The notes below the pieces were generated by a model. That model saw only the letters and a list, made by a program, of their open reading frames with translations, did not search any database and was not told the origin of the DNA. This document shows, one piece after another, positions 1-8,058 of a stretch of 64,000 nt of DNA (positions are counted from its first letter, which is position 1; each line of letters opens with the position of its first letter). This DNA is from Caballeronia ptereochthonis (GTDB lineage Bacteria > Pseudomonadota > Gammaproteobacteria > Burkholderiales > Burkholderiaceae). Made by a program: the position numbers and the translations under genes. The stretch covers positions 186,001 to 250,000 of the forward strand of contig NZ_FCOB02000003.1 of NCBI RefSeq assembly GCF_001545075.1. Reading direction: 5' to 3'.

Positions 1-2052
1 CTGCGATTCGTCGCGCTGCCCCGTGGGAATGAAGAACTCGATGGGCCGCTCGATCGTCACGTCCTCGCCCGCGATGCGTCCCGTCACTTCGATGAACGAC
101 ACCGCGAGATAGAGCGACTTCTTCCCCGCCTGCGTCAGGTACTCGACCTTCTCGATGATCGCGGGCAACTCACCCTTCGGCCGGTGATCGATCGCGATGC
201 GCAGCGGATCGAGGTCGAGCTCGGGATCCGGCGAATCGCTCGGCGTTTCGGCGGGCGCCACCGAAAGCACCGCGCCCAGCGTTTCGTTGGGCCGATACGT
301 GGCGAGCCCCTTCAGGCCGCGCCGCCACGCTTCGAAATAGAGATCCTGAAACTTGTCGAACGGATAATCGGCGGGTACGTTCACGGTCTTCGAAATCGAC
401 GTGTCGACGAAGGGCTGCACCGCCGCCATCATCTCCATGTGATCGTGCGCGGACATCTCGAGCGCGCTCACGAAGTACTCGGGCAGCGCGTTCACGTCGC
501 CGCCCATCTCCCGATAGAGCCGATACGCATGATCCTCGACGGCGAAGGTCTCGCGCGAGCCGTCCGCCATGCGCTTGGTGCGCTGATACGTCCATGAGAA
601 CGCGGGTTCGATGCCATTCGACGCATTGTCCGCGAACGCGAGGCTCACGGTGCCCGTCGGCGCGATGGAAAGCAGATGGCTGTTGCGGATGCCGTGCTCG
701 CGTATTGCGCGCTTGATATCGTCCGGCAGGCGCGATGCGAACGTACCCTCCTCCAGATAACGCTTCGCATCGAAAAGCGGAAACGCCCCGCGTTCACGCG
801 CGAGTTCGACGGATGCGCGATACGCTTCGTCGCGCATCGTGCGCGCGACGCGTGCGGCGAAGTCGCGTCCTTCCTGCGCGTCGTAGCGCAGGCCGAGCAT
901 CACGAGCGTGTCGCCCAGGCCCGTGAAGCCGACGCCGATGCGACGCTTCGCCGCCGCCTCGCGCGCCTGCTCTTCGAGCGGCCAGAGCGTCACGTCGAGC
1001 ACGTCGTCGAGGAAGCGCACCTGGGTGCGTGTCGTGCGCGCGAGGCCGTCCCAGTCGAAGGAAGGCGCGCCGCCGCGCATCTGCGCGAAGGGCTCGCGCA
1101 CGAGGCGCGCAAGATTGAGCGGACCGAGATTGCAGCAGCCGTAGGCGGGCAGCGGCTGCTCGCCGCATGGATTGGTCGCGCGGATCGCTTCGATGGCGCG
1201 CAGGTTGTTGTCGTCGTTCATGCGCGACATGAACACGACGCCCGGCTCCGCGACATCGTAGGTCGAACGCATGATCGTGTTCCACACATCGCGCGCGCGT
1301 ACTTCGCGATAGACCCACAAGCCGTCCTCACGCTGATGCATGTCTTCGGCCGCGCGCTGCGCGGGCGACGGCTCGGCCTTGTGCACGAGCTGCCAGGTGG
1401 CGTCGTCGGCGACGGCCTGCATGAACTCGTCGGTCACCGCGACCGACACGTTGAAATTATTCCAGCGCCCTTTCGTATGTTTTGCCGCGATGAATTCGAG
1501 CAGGTCGGGATGCGTGCAATCGAGTATGCCCATCTGCGCGCCGCGCCGCGCGCCGGCGCTCTCGACGGTGCGGCACGAGGCATCGAACACGTCCATATAG
1601 CTGCACGGCCCCGAGGCCGCCGACCCCGTGGAATGCACGCGCGCGCCGCGCGGACGGATCGCGGAGAAGTTGTAGCCGACGCCGCCGCCGCGGCGCATCG
1701 TCTCGGCCGCCTGCAGCAGGGCGACATAGATGCCCGGCAAGCCGTTGCTGTCGACGCCCTGAATCGCATCGCCCACCGGCTGCACGAAGCAATTGATGAG
1801 CGTCGCATCGATGCCCGCGCCCGCCGCGCTCATGATGCGCCCCGCACCGAGCGCGCCACGCCGGAAGTTCTCGACGAACTCCGCTTCGATCTTCGTGCGC
1901 AATTCTTCAGGCTCGGCGAGCGCGACGCCGCGCGCCACGCGTCGATAGATATCCTCGACGCGCGTCTCGTCGCCCTTGGCGTACTTTTCGAGCATCACGT
2001 CGATGGAAAACTGCTGCGGTGCGAGAGCGATACTGGCATTGTCTTCAGCCAT
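1..2052 (-). CDS. nrdJ: Adenosylcobalamin-dependent (class II) ribonucleotide reductase, C-terminus cut by window edge
   Basis: The reading frame stays open from the start codon at 2052 to base 1, so 684 codons are visible and the C-terminus lies outside the window. The product should reduce ribonucleotides to deoxyribonucleotides in the cytoplasm using B12, without oxygen. Near the N-terminus it has INCFVQPVGD followed by a glycine-rich ETMRRGGGVGYNFSAIRPRG stretch. Mid-protein it has the catalytic-loop motif NPCGEQPLPAYGCCNLGPLN, and then APTGTVSLAFADNASNGIEP. These are typical of the NrdJ family. It is divergent from mobB and I see no nrdAB or nrdD partner here. The start is the first ATG of the frame, MAEDNASIALAPQQF. 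I saw no recognisable cobalamin riboswitch upstream. Confidence 0.95.
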   Translation of the reverse strand, partial: MAEDNASIALAPQQFSIDVMLEKYAKGDETRVEDIYRRVARGVALAEPEELRTKIEAEFVENFRRGALGAGRIMSAAGAGIDATLINCFVQPVGDAIQGVDSNGLPGIYVALLQAAETMRRGGGVGYNFSAIRPRGARVHSTGSAASGPCSYMDVFDASCRTVESAGARRGAQMGILDCTHPDLLEFIAAKHTKGRWNNFNVSVAVTDEFMQAVADDATWQLVHKAEPSPAQRAAEDMHQREDGLWVYREVRARDVWNTIMRSTYDVAEPGVVFMSRMNDDNNLRAIEAIRATNPCGEQPLPAYGCCNLGPLNLARLVREPFAQMRGGAPSFDWDGLARTTRTQVRFLDDVLDVTLWPLEEQAREAAAKRRIGVGFTGLGDTLVMLGLRYDAQEGRDFAARVARTMRDEAYRASVELARERGAFPLFDAKRYLEEGTFASRLPDDIKRAIREHGIRNSHLLSIAPTGTVSLAFADNASNGIEPAFSWTYQRTKRMADGSRETFAVEDHAYRLYREMGGDVNALPEYFVSALEMSAHDHMEMMAAVQPFVDTSISKTVNVPADYPFDKFQDLYFEAWRRGLKGLATYRPNETLGAVLSVAPAETPSDSPDPELDLDPLRIAIDHRPKGELPAIIEKVEYLTQAGKKSLYLAVSFIEVTGRIAGEDVTIERPIEFFIPTGQRDESQ

Positions 2053-2373
2053 GTCGGATCCTGTGAACGCTTGAGCATGAGACGGTCCTGGCAAACCGTA
2101 TGTGCAAAGCATGACGCGCGCCAGGAACAATCCACGACGATAGCGCGAATTCACTTTGCTCGCTACGGAAGCGCCAAATGGCCGCAGTGCATCTTGCGCT
2201 TCATCGCGCCTCGCGTACTTCGCGCTGATCGCGCGCGCCGGATCCTGCGATCCGGCGCGCGCGATTTTCCTGTTCTCACGAGGCAACCGCTAAACTTGAG
2301 GGACGCGCTCCTGATCGCCCGTGCCATTCACGACGATCGGACGAGCACCACACCAGTGAGACCCGACCTTCGC
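2053..2373. other. Intergenic region between divergent nrdJ and mobB
   Basis: These 321 bases separate two divergent genes and should hold both promoters. The only strong structure is the 17-bp hairpin listed separately. I see no convincing small gene and no conserved B12-box riboswitch core. Confidence 0.6.
2228..2268 (+). terminator. Perfect 17-bp GC-rich hairpin followed by TTTT
   Basis: Bases 2228-2244 and 2249-2265 are perfectly complementary around the loop CTGC. The plus strand continues as TTTT. This looks like an intrinsic terminator for plus-strand transcription, yet no gene lies upstream on that strand except the divergent nrdJ promoter region. It could end an unannotated short transcript, block antisense transcription, or act as a structural element. 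Confidence 0.5.
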
Positions 2374-2916
2374 ATGAACTCCCCTCATCCGCCGCTCTTC
2401 GGCATCGCAGGCCGCTCGGGCCAGGGCAAGACCACGTTGATCGAAGCGTTGCTGGCGTGGCTGCGCGCACGCGGCCTCACGGTCAACGTCATCAAGCACA
2501 GTCATCATTCGATCGAACTGGAGCCGCCGGGCAAGGACAGTGCGCGTTTTCGTCGCGCGGGCGCGGGGGAGGTGCTGATCGCATCGCCCTATCGCTATGC
2601 GATCGTGCGCGAGCTGAACGGCGCGGACGAGCCGCCGCTTGCCGATCTTGCCGCGCGCCTGTCGCACGCTGACCTCGTGATCGTGGAAGGATTCACGCGC
2701 GAGGCGATGCCGCGGCTGGAAGTCGTGCGGCCTTCCGTCGGCCGCGATCCGCTCTACAGGACAGACGTCGAGATAATTGCAATCGCAACCGACGATGCCG
2801 CCGCGCTCGATACGACGCTGCCCGTCCTCGCGCTCGACGACATCGCGGGCATCGGCGCATTCATCTGCGAGCGCGTGGGCATCGCCTTGAAGGATCAGCT
2901 CGCGACGAGGCCGTGA
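2374..2916 (+). CDS. mobB: Molybdopterin-guanine dinucleotide biosynthesis adapter protein MobB
   Basis: A 180-residue GTP-binding protein of the molybdenum cofactor pathway. It assists MobA in attaching GMP to molybdopterin for bis-MGD enzymes. The N-terminus carries a Walker A motif (GRSGQGKTTLIEALLAWL, residues about 10-27), then VNVIKHSHHS, and later DLVIVEGFTREAMPRLEVVR, all characteristic of MobB. The frame is open far upstream because of GC-rich antisense coding. I chose the ATG just before the P-loop because family members begin there. No mobA or moa genes are adjacent. Its last 22 bases overlap the end of the convergent DUF2783 gene. Confidence 0.9.
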   Translation: MNSPHPPLFGIAGRSGQGKTTLIEALLAWLRARGLTVNVIKHSHHSIELEPPGKDSARFRRAGAGEVLIASPYRYAIVRELNGADEPPLADLAARLSHADLVIVEGFTREAMPRLEVVRPSVGRDPLYRTDVEIIAIATDDAAALDTTLPVLALDDIAGIGAFICERVGIALKDQLATRP

Positions 2917-3104
2917 CGCGCCATCGCCAGCGCTTCGCTCAACACTTCGCTGTCGCCGATGTGATTCGCAAGCAGCAGTATCAGCTTCGCGTTGAGCATC
3001 TGGCTTTCTTCGTCGGAGAGGCCGTTGTGCGTATCGATGAGGCGCTCGTAGAACGCATCGTGGTCCGCGATATTCAGTTCGAGATTGAGCTTCATACGAT
3101 TCAT
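2895..3104 (-). CDS. DUF2783 family small protein
   Basis: A 69-residue acidic protein with no signal peptide. The stretches LSDEESQMLNAKLILLLANH and IGDSEVLSEALAMAR match the DUF2783 family, whose members usually sit beside a flavin aromatic hydroxylase, as here. Its start ATG at 3104 overlaps the TGA of the upstream monooxygenase (ATGA), so the pair is probably translationally coupled. A second in-frame ATG at 3095 is possible. The biochemical role is unknown. An accessory or stability role for the hydroxylase is only a guess from context. The tail overlaps the convergent end of mobB by 22 bases. Confidence 0.8.
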   Translation of the reverse strand: MNRMKLNLELNIADHDAFYERLIDTHNGLSDEESQMLNAKLILLLANHIGDSEVLSEALAMARHGLVAS

Positions 3105-4780
3105 CCGTTGCAGGTTGCACGCTCGAGCGCCGCCGCGACCGATGCGGCATCGAATGCGCGCCAGCGCGCGCACACGTGCTGGTCGGGACGCAGCAGATAG
3201 AACGTGCCGGGTCGCGCATCGAAGCGATGCGCGACCATCCCCTCGACATCCTCCACCACCGTCACGCCCTCCGACGTGCAAGCCATGCCCCTCGGCACGA
3301 CGATCAGCGCGCGCACCGGCAGCGGGCCGTTCGACAATGCGGCGAGGCTTGGCGCGCAGGCGTGCGGATCGTGGCCGAGCCCGCAGAAGTAGATGCCCGT
3401 GAACGCGCTGCCGTGCGTCCGGGCGAGCAGCCATGCATCGCGGCCATCGACGCACACGGGCGCATCCACGCACGGCGCGCCGGGAACCATCGCACTATTG
3501 AAGGCGTCGTCGTCCCGATCGGGCGTATTGAGCGGCGAGTCGCGCAGCACCGCGGGCACGGAGAGCCGCCCGCTGTTCGCCATGCGCCGCGCGAATGGAC
3601 AATCCTTCGCGAGCCTGAGCGTCGCATCGCGAAAGAGCCGCGACACCGCGCTCTTCGGCGTGATGAAATCCGTGGCGCGCGTCGAGTTGAGGATGTTCTC
3701 GTCGGCGGCGTATTCGCGCTCGGAAGCATACGTGTCGAGCAGCGTGTGCGGCGCATCGCCGTTCACGACGAGCTTGAGCTTCCATGCGAGATTATCCGCG
3801 TCCTGCACGCCGCTGTTCGCGCCGCGCGCGCCGAACGGCGACACGCCATGCGCGGCATCGCCCGCGAAGATGATGCGGCCATGCCTGAAATGCTCCATGC
3901 GCAGGCACGAGAACGTGTAGACGCTGACCCACTCGAGTTCGAATTCGGCGTCTTCGCCGAGCAGCGCCTTCACGCGTGGAATCACGCGCTCGGGCGCTTT
4001 TTCCGCGACGGGGTCCGCGTCCCAGCCGAGCTGAAAATCGATGCGCCATACGTTGTCCGGCTGACGATGCAGCAGCACGGACTGATTGCGATGAAACGGC
4101 GGATCGAACCAGAACCAGCGCTCGGTGGGAAACGGCGCCTTCATTTTCACGTCGGCGATCAGGAAGCGGTCCTTGAACGTGCGGCCGCGGCTGTCGAGAT
4201 TGAGCGCACGACGCATCGGACTGCGCGCGCCATCGGCGGCGACGACATATTGCGCCTTGAGCGGATAGATTCCGTCGGGCGTTTCGACTTGCAACTCGAC
4301 GTGATCCTCATGCTGCGTCACGCCGGTCACGTCGCTCTTCCAGCGCAAGTGCAGATTGTCGAGCTCCATCGCGCGCTCGGCGAGAAAGCCTTCGACGTAG
4401 TACTGCTGCAGGTTGATGAACGCGGGACGCGCGTGCCCGGTTTCCGGCAGCAGGTTGAACGTGTAGACGAGATCGTCTTGCAGAAAGACCTTGCCCACGT
4501 TCCAGCTCACGCCCTTCTCCATCATTCTTTCGCCGCAACCGAGGCGGTCGAAGATCTCCAGCGTGCGCTTGGCGAAGCAGATGGCGCGCGATCCGGTCGA
4601 TACGGTGTCGTCATTGTCGAGCAGCACCGTGCGCACGCCTTGTTGCGCGAGATCGATGGCGGTCGCCAGGCCGACCGGCCCCGCGCCGATCACGGCCACG
4701 GGATAAGGCGAGGACGCCCGCGCATCGTGGTCGGGCGCGCGCTGGTATTCGAAACGCAGAGTGGCGTAATTCACGGACAT
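3101..4780 (-). CDS. FAD-dependent aromatic-ring monooxygenase (MhpA/PheA-like)
   Basis: A 559-residue class A flavin monooxygenase expected to hydroxylate an aromatic substrate with NAD(P)H and O2. It has the Rossmann FAD motif VAVIGAGPVGLATAIDLAQQ (about residues 28-47). The second FAD motif is FAGDAAHGVSPFGARGANSG (about residues 305-324), followed by QDADNLAWKLKLV. A thioredoxin-like C-terminal domain follows, as in MhpA and phenol hydroxylases. The substrate cannot be read from sequence. No ring-cleavage genes are nearby. It ends in an ATGA overlap with the DUF2783 gene. The start MSVNYATLRFEYQ at 4780 is the first ATG of the conserved region. Confidence 0.9.
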   Translation of the reverse strand: MSVNYATLRFEYQRAPDHDARASSPYPVAVIGAGPVGLATAIDLAQQGVRTVLLDNDDTVSTGSRAICFAKRTLEIFDRLGCGERMMEKGVSWNVGKVFLQDDLVYTFNLLPETGHARPAFINLQQYYVEGFLAERAMELDNLHLRWKSDVTGVTQHEDHVELQVETPDGIYPLKAQYVVAADGARSPMRRALNLDSRGRTFKDRFLIADVKMKAPFPTERWFWFDPPFHRNQSVLLHRQPDNVWRIDFQLGWDADPVAEKAPERVIPRVKALLGEDAEFELEWVSVYTFSCLRMEHFRHGRIIFAGDAAHGVSPFGARGANSGVQDADNLAWKLKLVVNGDAPHTLLDTYASEREYAADENILNSTRATDFITPKSAVSRLFRDATLRLAKDCPFARRMANSGRLSVPAVLRDSPLNTPDRDDDAFNSAMVPGAPCVDAPVCVDGRDAWLLARTHGSAFTGIYFCGLGHDPHACAPSLAALSNGPLPVRALIVVPRGMACTSEGVTVVEDVEGMVAHRFDARPGTFYLLRPDQHVCARWRAFDAASVAAALERATCNG

Positions 4781-5075
4781 TCGATCGTCTCCATCGTCGA
4801 GCCTTCATGCCCTCTTTGCGGGACTTCCTGCGGCTCCGGTGCGAATTGCTTCGCTCTCGGTTAGTTGTTCATCATTGTACAAGTCGTTTTATAGTGTTGA
4901 ATTTAGGTTTACCCGAATCCGGGCGCCGGGTGCATGGGGAGGCCTCGGCGAAACGCATCCGGCATTTACATTCGCTTACAAGGTCGCGCGACAGTTTTCG
5001 TCTGCTTCGAACGTTCAATGGAAACGACGGCGGCACGGCCGCGACTCCAATATGAACATTAGAGGATCAAAACGT
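4781..5075. other. Intergenic region between divergent monooxygenase and lipoprotein genes
   Basis: The sequence becomes AT-richer (about 4860-4915) upstream of the monooxygenase. It contains the 8-bp palindrome TTGTACAA at 4875-4882, a possible regulator half-site pair. No gene is visible. Confidence 0.4.
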
Positions 5076-5291
5076 ATGAAAGCGAAGGCTTCGCTGATGC
5101 TGATCGGCGCGATGACGGCGGGCGTGCTTCTGTCGGGTTGCGTGGTCGAACCGGCGCATCCGCCGCAACCCGCGCCCGTGGCCGAAGTCATGCCGCCTCC
5201 GCCCGCGCCGGGGTATCGCTGGGTGAAGGGACACTATCGGTGGGAAGGCAATCACTGGGCGTGGGTGCCGGGACACTGGCGGCCGGTCTGA
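5076..5291 (+). CDS. Small lipoprotein with YXWXXGHY-type repeats
   Basis: A 71-residue exported protein. Residues 1-22 form a lipoprotein signal peptide ending in the lipobox LLSGC with Cys22. A proline-rich linker follows, then the aromatic repeats YRWVKGHYRWEGNHWAWVPG typical of YXWGXW-repeat envelope proteins. The start at 5076 is chosen because an AGAGGA ribosome site lies at 5061-5066 and the signal peptide begins there. An in-frame ATG at 5052 is a less likely alternative. The function of the family is unknown. It is probably anchored in the outer membrane. Confidence 0.75.
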   Translation: MKAKASLMLIGAMTAGVLLSGCVVEPAHPPQPAPVAEVMPPPPAPGYRWVKGHYRWEGNHWAWVPGHWRPV

Positions 5292-5305
5292 CCGCCGGGT
5301 CTGAC

Positions 5306-6088
5306 TCAGACGGCGACGAAGCCCAGCATCTTCGAGACGCGTTGTGCGCAGGCGCGCAGCGCCTCCGAGATGGCGCCATTCCATGCGCCGTCGAACGAGC
5401 CGCTCGGCCCGATCGCCGTGATCGCGAGCACGATATTGCGCGAATGGTCGAACACCGGCGCGCTCATCGCGCTGATGCCGGCGACCGGCTCGTCGATCGC
5501 TCTCGCGATGCCGTGTTCGCGCACTTCGGCGAGCATCGCATCGATCTGCGCGCGCGTGTAGTCGCGTCGCTCGGCGCCGATCTGCAACGCGCCCGCGCGC
5601 TCGATCGCCACGAGCGCATCCACGGTCATCGGCGGCAGATACGCGGCGAACGCGCGGCCCGTCGCGGTCTGCAGCAGCGACATCACGGTGCCCGTGCGCA
5701 TCGTCACGTGGATGGGCACGCTCGCCTGCTGGATGTGGACGATCGTCGGACCATAGCTGCCCGCGCTCGCGAGCGCGACCGTATGCTCGATGCGCGGCGT
5801 CATGTTCGCCACCTCCGTGACCGCGAGGCGCACCGGATCGACGCGCTGCAGGCTGATGAGCCCCATTTGCAGCGCGAACGGCCCGAGTTCATAGCGGCCC
5901 GTTGCGGGGTCTTGCTGAATCAGGCCGAGATTGCCGTACGACACGAGATACGGATGCGCCTTCGCCGACGGCATGCCGGCCTTCTTCGCGAGATCGCCGA
6001 GCAGCATCGGGCCGCCATGATCCACCAGCGCGCGCAAGAGCGCCCCACCTACTTCGATCGATTGAATCCCGCGGCGCACTCCGCTCAT
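5306..6088 (-). CDS. IclR family transcriptional regulator
   Basis: A 260-residue regulator. Residues about 5-70 form a winged helix-turn-helix (SIEVGGALLRALVDHGGPM, LGDLAKKAGMPSAKAHPYLV). A C-terminal IclR effector domain follows, with GRAFAAYLPP and the late motif AGISAMSAPVFDHSRNIVLA. Target and ligand are unknown. It is convergent with the lipoprotein gene, and the flavin monooxygenase 1.3 kb away is a plausible but unproven target. The start ATG at 6088 gives the usual IclR length. Upstream in-frame codons would add a basic extension unlike the family. Confidence 0.9.
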   Translation of the reverse strand: MSGVRRGIQSIEVGGALLRALVDHGGPMLLGDLAKKAGMPSAKAHPYLVSYGNLGLIQQDPATGRYELGPFALQMGLISLQRVDPVRLAVTEVANMTPRIEHTVALASAGSYGPTIVHIQQASVPIHVTMRTGTVMSLLQTATGRAFAAYLPPMTVDALVAIERAGALQIGAERRDYTRAQIDAMLAEVREHGIARAIDEPVAGISAMSAPVFDHSRNIVLAITAIGPSGSFDGAWNGAISEALRACAQRVSKMLGFVAV

Positions 6089-6149
6089 GCCTGACCTTGT
6101 GTTTGTAGTCGCGATGCGCGCGATGATAACCGCAGTCGCGCGCGCGGCG

Positions 6150-6659
6150 TCACGTCTTCGGCCCGAGCCGTGCGATCGTTTCCCGATGCTGCGGATAACG
6201 CGCTTCGAGCGCGCCCGGCGCGGCCAGCTCAAACTCGCTGAACTCGAAGCCCGGCGCGACCGTGCAGCCGACGAGCGCCGCGCCCGATGCATCACGGCAT
6301 TCGGCGGCGAACCAGTTGCCCGCCTTCACGACCGCCTGAAACGCGGCGTCCGGATGCACGAGCGCATTGCCGAGCCGATGCGTGACGAGCGCGCCTTGCG
6401 CATCGAGCACGTGCACGTCGATCGGATCGCCCGCGTAGAAATGCCAGACTTCGTCCGAGCGAATGCGATGCCACGCGGAATGCGCGCCGTCGCACAACAG
6501 GAAATAGATCGCGGTGGACGCCGAACGCAGTTCGGCCCCGTTCTCGCGCACGACATTCCCGCTCGCCCGATACGTTTCGCGAAAATATCCGCCTTCAGGA
6601 TGCAGTTCGAGCTTCAGACAACGGATCAATTCCCCACTGTCGATGCGTTCGCGTTGCAT
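6150..6659 (-). CDS. Cupin domain protein, DUF985 family
   Basis: A 169-residue RmlC-like cupin. It contains LELHPEGGYFRETYR near the N-terminus, IYFLLCDGAHSAWHRIRSDE and VWHFYAGDPIDVHVLD in the first half, and LVGCTVAPGFEFSEFELA near the end. These are the DUF985 signatures (yeast YML079-like). No enzymatic activity is firmly established for the family. The start at 6659 is supported by an AAGGAG ribosome site 5 bases upstream (minus strand). It is divergent from the binding-protein-like gene at 6749. Confidence 0.85.
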   Translation of the reverse strand: MQRERIDSGELIRCLKLELHPEGGYFRETYRASGNVVRENGAELRSASTAIYFLLCDGAHSAWHRIRSDEVWHFYAGDPIDVHVLDAQGALVTHRLGNALVHPDAAFQAVVKAGNWFAAECRDASGAALVGCTVAPGFEFSEFELAAPGALEARYPQHRETIARLGPKT

Positions 6660-6748
6660 GTCGCTCCTTTGCCAGACCCGTTGCGGTTCGCGTATTCTGC
6701 ATCGAATCGTTCGTATCGCCACGCCTCTTCAATCAACCGAAAGAAGCC

Positions 6749-7486
6749 ATGACTCTCTCCTCTTCCTTGCTGAAAGCCTTCGCTCCGACCGGCACGTTGC
6801 GCGCATCGATCAATCTCGGCAATCCGATCCTCGCGCATCGGACGGACAGCGGCGAGCCGGGTGGCGTCTCCGTGGATCTCGCGCGCGAGCTCGCGGCGCG
6901 GCTCGACGTGCCGGTCTCGTTCACCGCATTCGACACCGCCGCCAGGTCCGTGGAAACCGTCACGAGCGAAGCCGCCGATATCGGCTTTTTCGCCATCGAT
7001 CCGCTGCGCGGCGCGGGCATCGCGTTCACCGCGGCCTATGTGCTGATCGAAGGCTGCTATCTCGTGCGCGATGCGTCGCCGCTCACGCGCAACGAGGAAG
7101 TGGATCGCGAGGGCAATCGCATCATGGTCGGCAAGGGCAGCGCGTACGACCTGTTTCTCACGCGCGAGATCAGGCATGCGCAGATCGTGCGCACGGAGTC
7201 GTCGCAGGCGGTGGTCGAAGCGTTCCTGCGCGAGAACCTCGAAGTCGCGGCGGGCGTCAGGCAGCAGCTCGAAGCCGATGCGGCGCGCACGCCCGGGTTG
7301 CGTCTGCTCGACGGCCGCTTCATGGTGATCCAGCAGGCGATGGGCTTGCCGAAGAGTCGTGGCGACGAGGCGGCCGCCTATCTGCGCGATTTTGTGGAGG
7401 ACGTGAAGCGCTCCGGCTTCGTCGCGGATGCGCTCGCGCGTCACGGCATCAAGGGCGCATCGGTCGCGCCGGCCGCACAGGCGTGA
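6749..7486 (+). CDS. Solute-binding-protein family 3-like protein without signal peptide
   Basis: A 245-residue protein with the fold of amino-acid ABC binding proteins. It has LRASINLGNPILAHR at the N-terminus, GGVSVDLARELAARLDVPV, and AADIGFFAIDPLRGAGIAFT. The mature-like domain begins almost at residue 1, no hydrophobic signal segment is visible, and no ABC permease or ATPase gene is near. It is therefore probably cytoplasmic, either an enzyme or sensor derived from a binding protein or a family-3-type dehydratase. The next gene, an acetyltransferase, follows after 11 bases, so the two are likely co-transcribed. Confidence 0.8.
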   Translation: MTLSSSLLKAFAPTGTLRASINLGNPILAHRTDSGEPGGVSVDLARELAARLDVPVSFTAFDTAARSVETVTSEAADIGFFAIDPLRGAGIAFTAAYVLIEGCYLVRDASPLTRNEEVDREGNRIMVGKGSAYDLFLTREIRHAQIVRTESSQAVVEAFLRENLEVAAGVRQQLEADAARTPGLRLLDGRFMVIQQAMGLPKSRGDEAAAYLRDFVEDVKRSGFVADALARHGIKGASVAPAAQA

Positions 7487-7497
7487 GCGGGCGCCGC

Positions 7498-7938
7498 ATG
7501 AACGAGAGCGGGAGCGATGCAGGCGATGTGACGCTCGCGGTGACCGACTGGATCGACGCGACGTTCGAATGTGACGTCGCGGGCGGCCTCGCCGCCTTCA
7601 ACCGCGAACAGCTCGGCCCGAGCCAGCAGCGCGATCTCGCGGTATCGGTCTATCGCGGCGACGATTTCGTCGGCGGCCTCGCGGGCTACACCGCGTGGGA
7701 CTGGCTCTTCGTCAAATGGCTGTGGATACGCGAGGACGCGCGCGGCCTCGGATTCGGCGCACGCGCGCTCGCAGCCGCGGAGAACGAGGCGAAGAAGCGC
7801 GGCTGCCGCGCGGCATGGCTCGATACGGTCAATCCCGCAGCACGCGCGCTCTACGCGCGCTGCGGTTATGAACCGTTCGGCGAAATCGCCGATTTCCACG
7901 CGGGCCGGTCGCGCTATTTCATGCAGAAGCGCTTCTAG
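7498..7938 (+). CDS. GNAT family N-acetyltransferase
   Basis: A 146-residue acetyl-CoA-dependent N-acyltransferase. The acetyl-CoA loop is in WIREDARGLGFGARALAAAE, followed by AWLDTVNPAARALYARCGYE, where GNAT motif B ends with the tyrosine-containing CGYEPFGEI. The substrate is unknown. It follows the binding-protein-like gene closely. An in-frame GTG at 7483 overlaps that gene's TGA and could be the true, coupled start. I list the ATG at 7498. Confidence 0.85.
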   Translation: MNESGSDAGDVTLAVTDWIDATFECDVAGGLAAFNREQLGPSQQRDLAVSVYRGDDFVGGLAGYTAWDWLFVKWLWIREDARGLGFGARALAAAENEAKKRGCRAAWLDTVNPAARALYARCGYEPFGEIADFHAGRSRYFMQKRF

Positions 7939-7971
7939 CTTCCTTGCGTCCCGCGTGCCCGCCATGCATTC

Positions 7972-8013
7972 TGCGTTTTGCGTTTTGCGTTTTGCGTTTT
8001 GCGTTTTGCATTT
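7972..8013. repeat. Heptamer tandem repeat TGCGTTT x5 plus one TGCATTT
   Basis: Five perfect TGCGTTT units run from 7972 to 8006, and a sixth variant unit TGCATTT occupies 8007-8013. The array lies just after the acetyltransferase stop, between convergent genes. Such heptamer arrays can change length by slipped-strand replication. No ORF crosses it, so any effect would be on transcript ends. Confidence 0.9.
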
Positions 8014-8030
8014 TGCATGCATAAGACCAT

Positions 8031-8058
8031 CTTGCATTACGCATCTTGCATTACGCAT
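8031..8058. repeat. Perfect 14-bp tandem duplication running into a gene's stop codon
   Basis: CTTGCATTACGCAT occurs twice head to tail (8031-8044 and 8045-8058). The second copy contains the TAA stop and last codons of the DJ-1/PfpI gene on the minus strand. It probably arose by duplication of that gene's 3' end. Confidence 0.9.

Noticed and set aside
676..2373. Long upstream extension of the mobB frame
   Set aside because: It is antisense to nrdJ, has shadow composition rich in Arg and Ala, and conserved MobB sequence starts only at 2374.
2053..2373. B12 riboswitch for nrdJ
   Set aside because: No conserved B12-box core was seen, only the plain hairpin.
3176..4864. A 562-codon plus-strand frame
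   Set aside because: It is the antisense shadow of the flavin monooxygenase in GC-rich DNA, with no family content.
7972..8058. CRISPR-like array
   Set aside because: Units are 7 or 14 bases with no spacers and no cas genes nearby.
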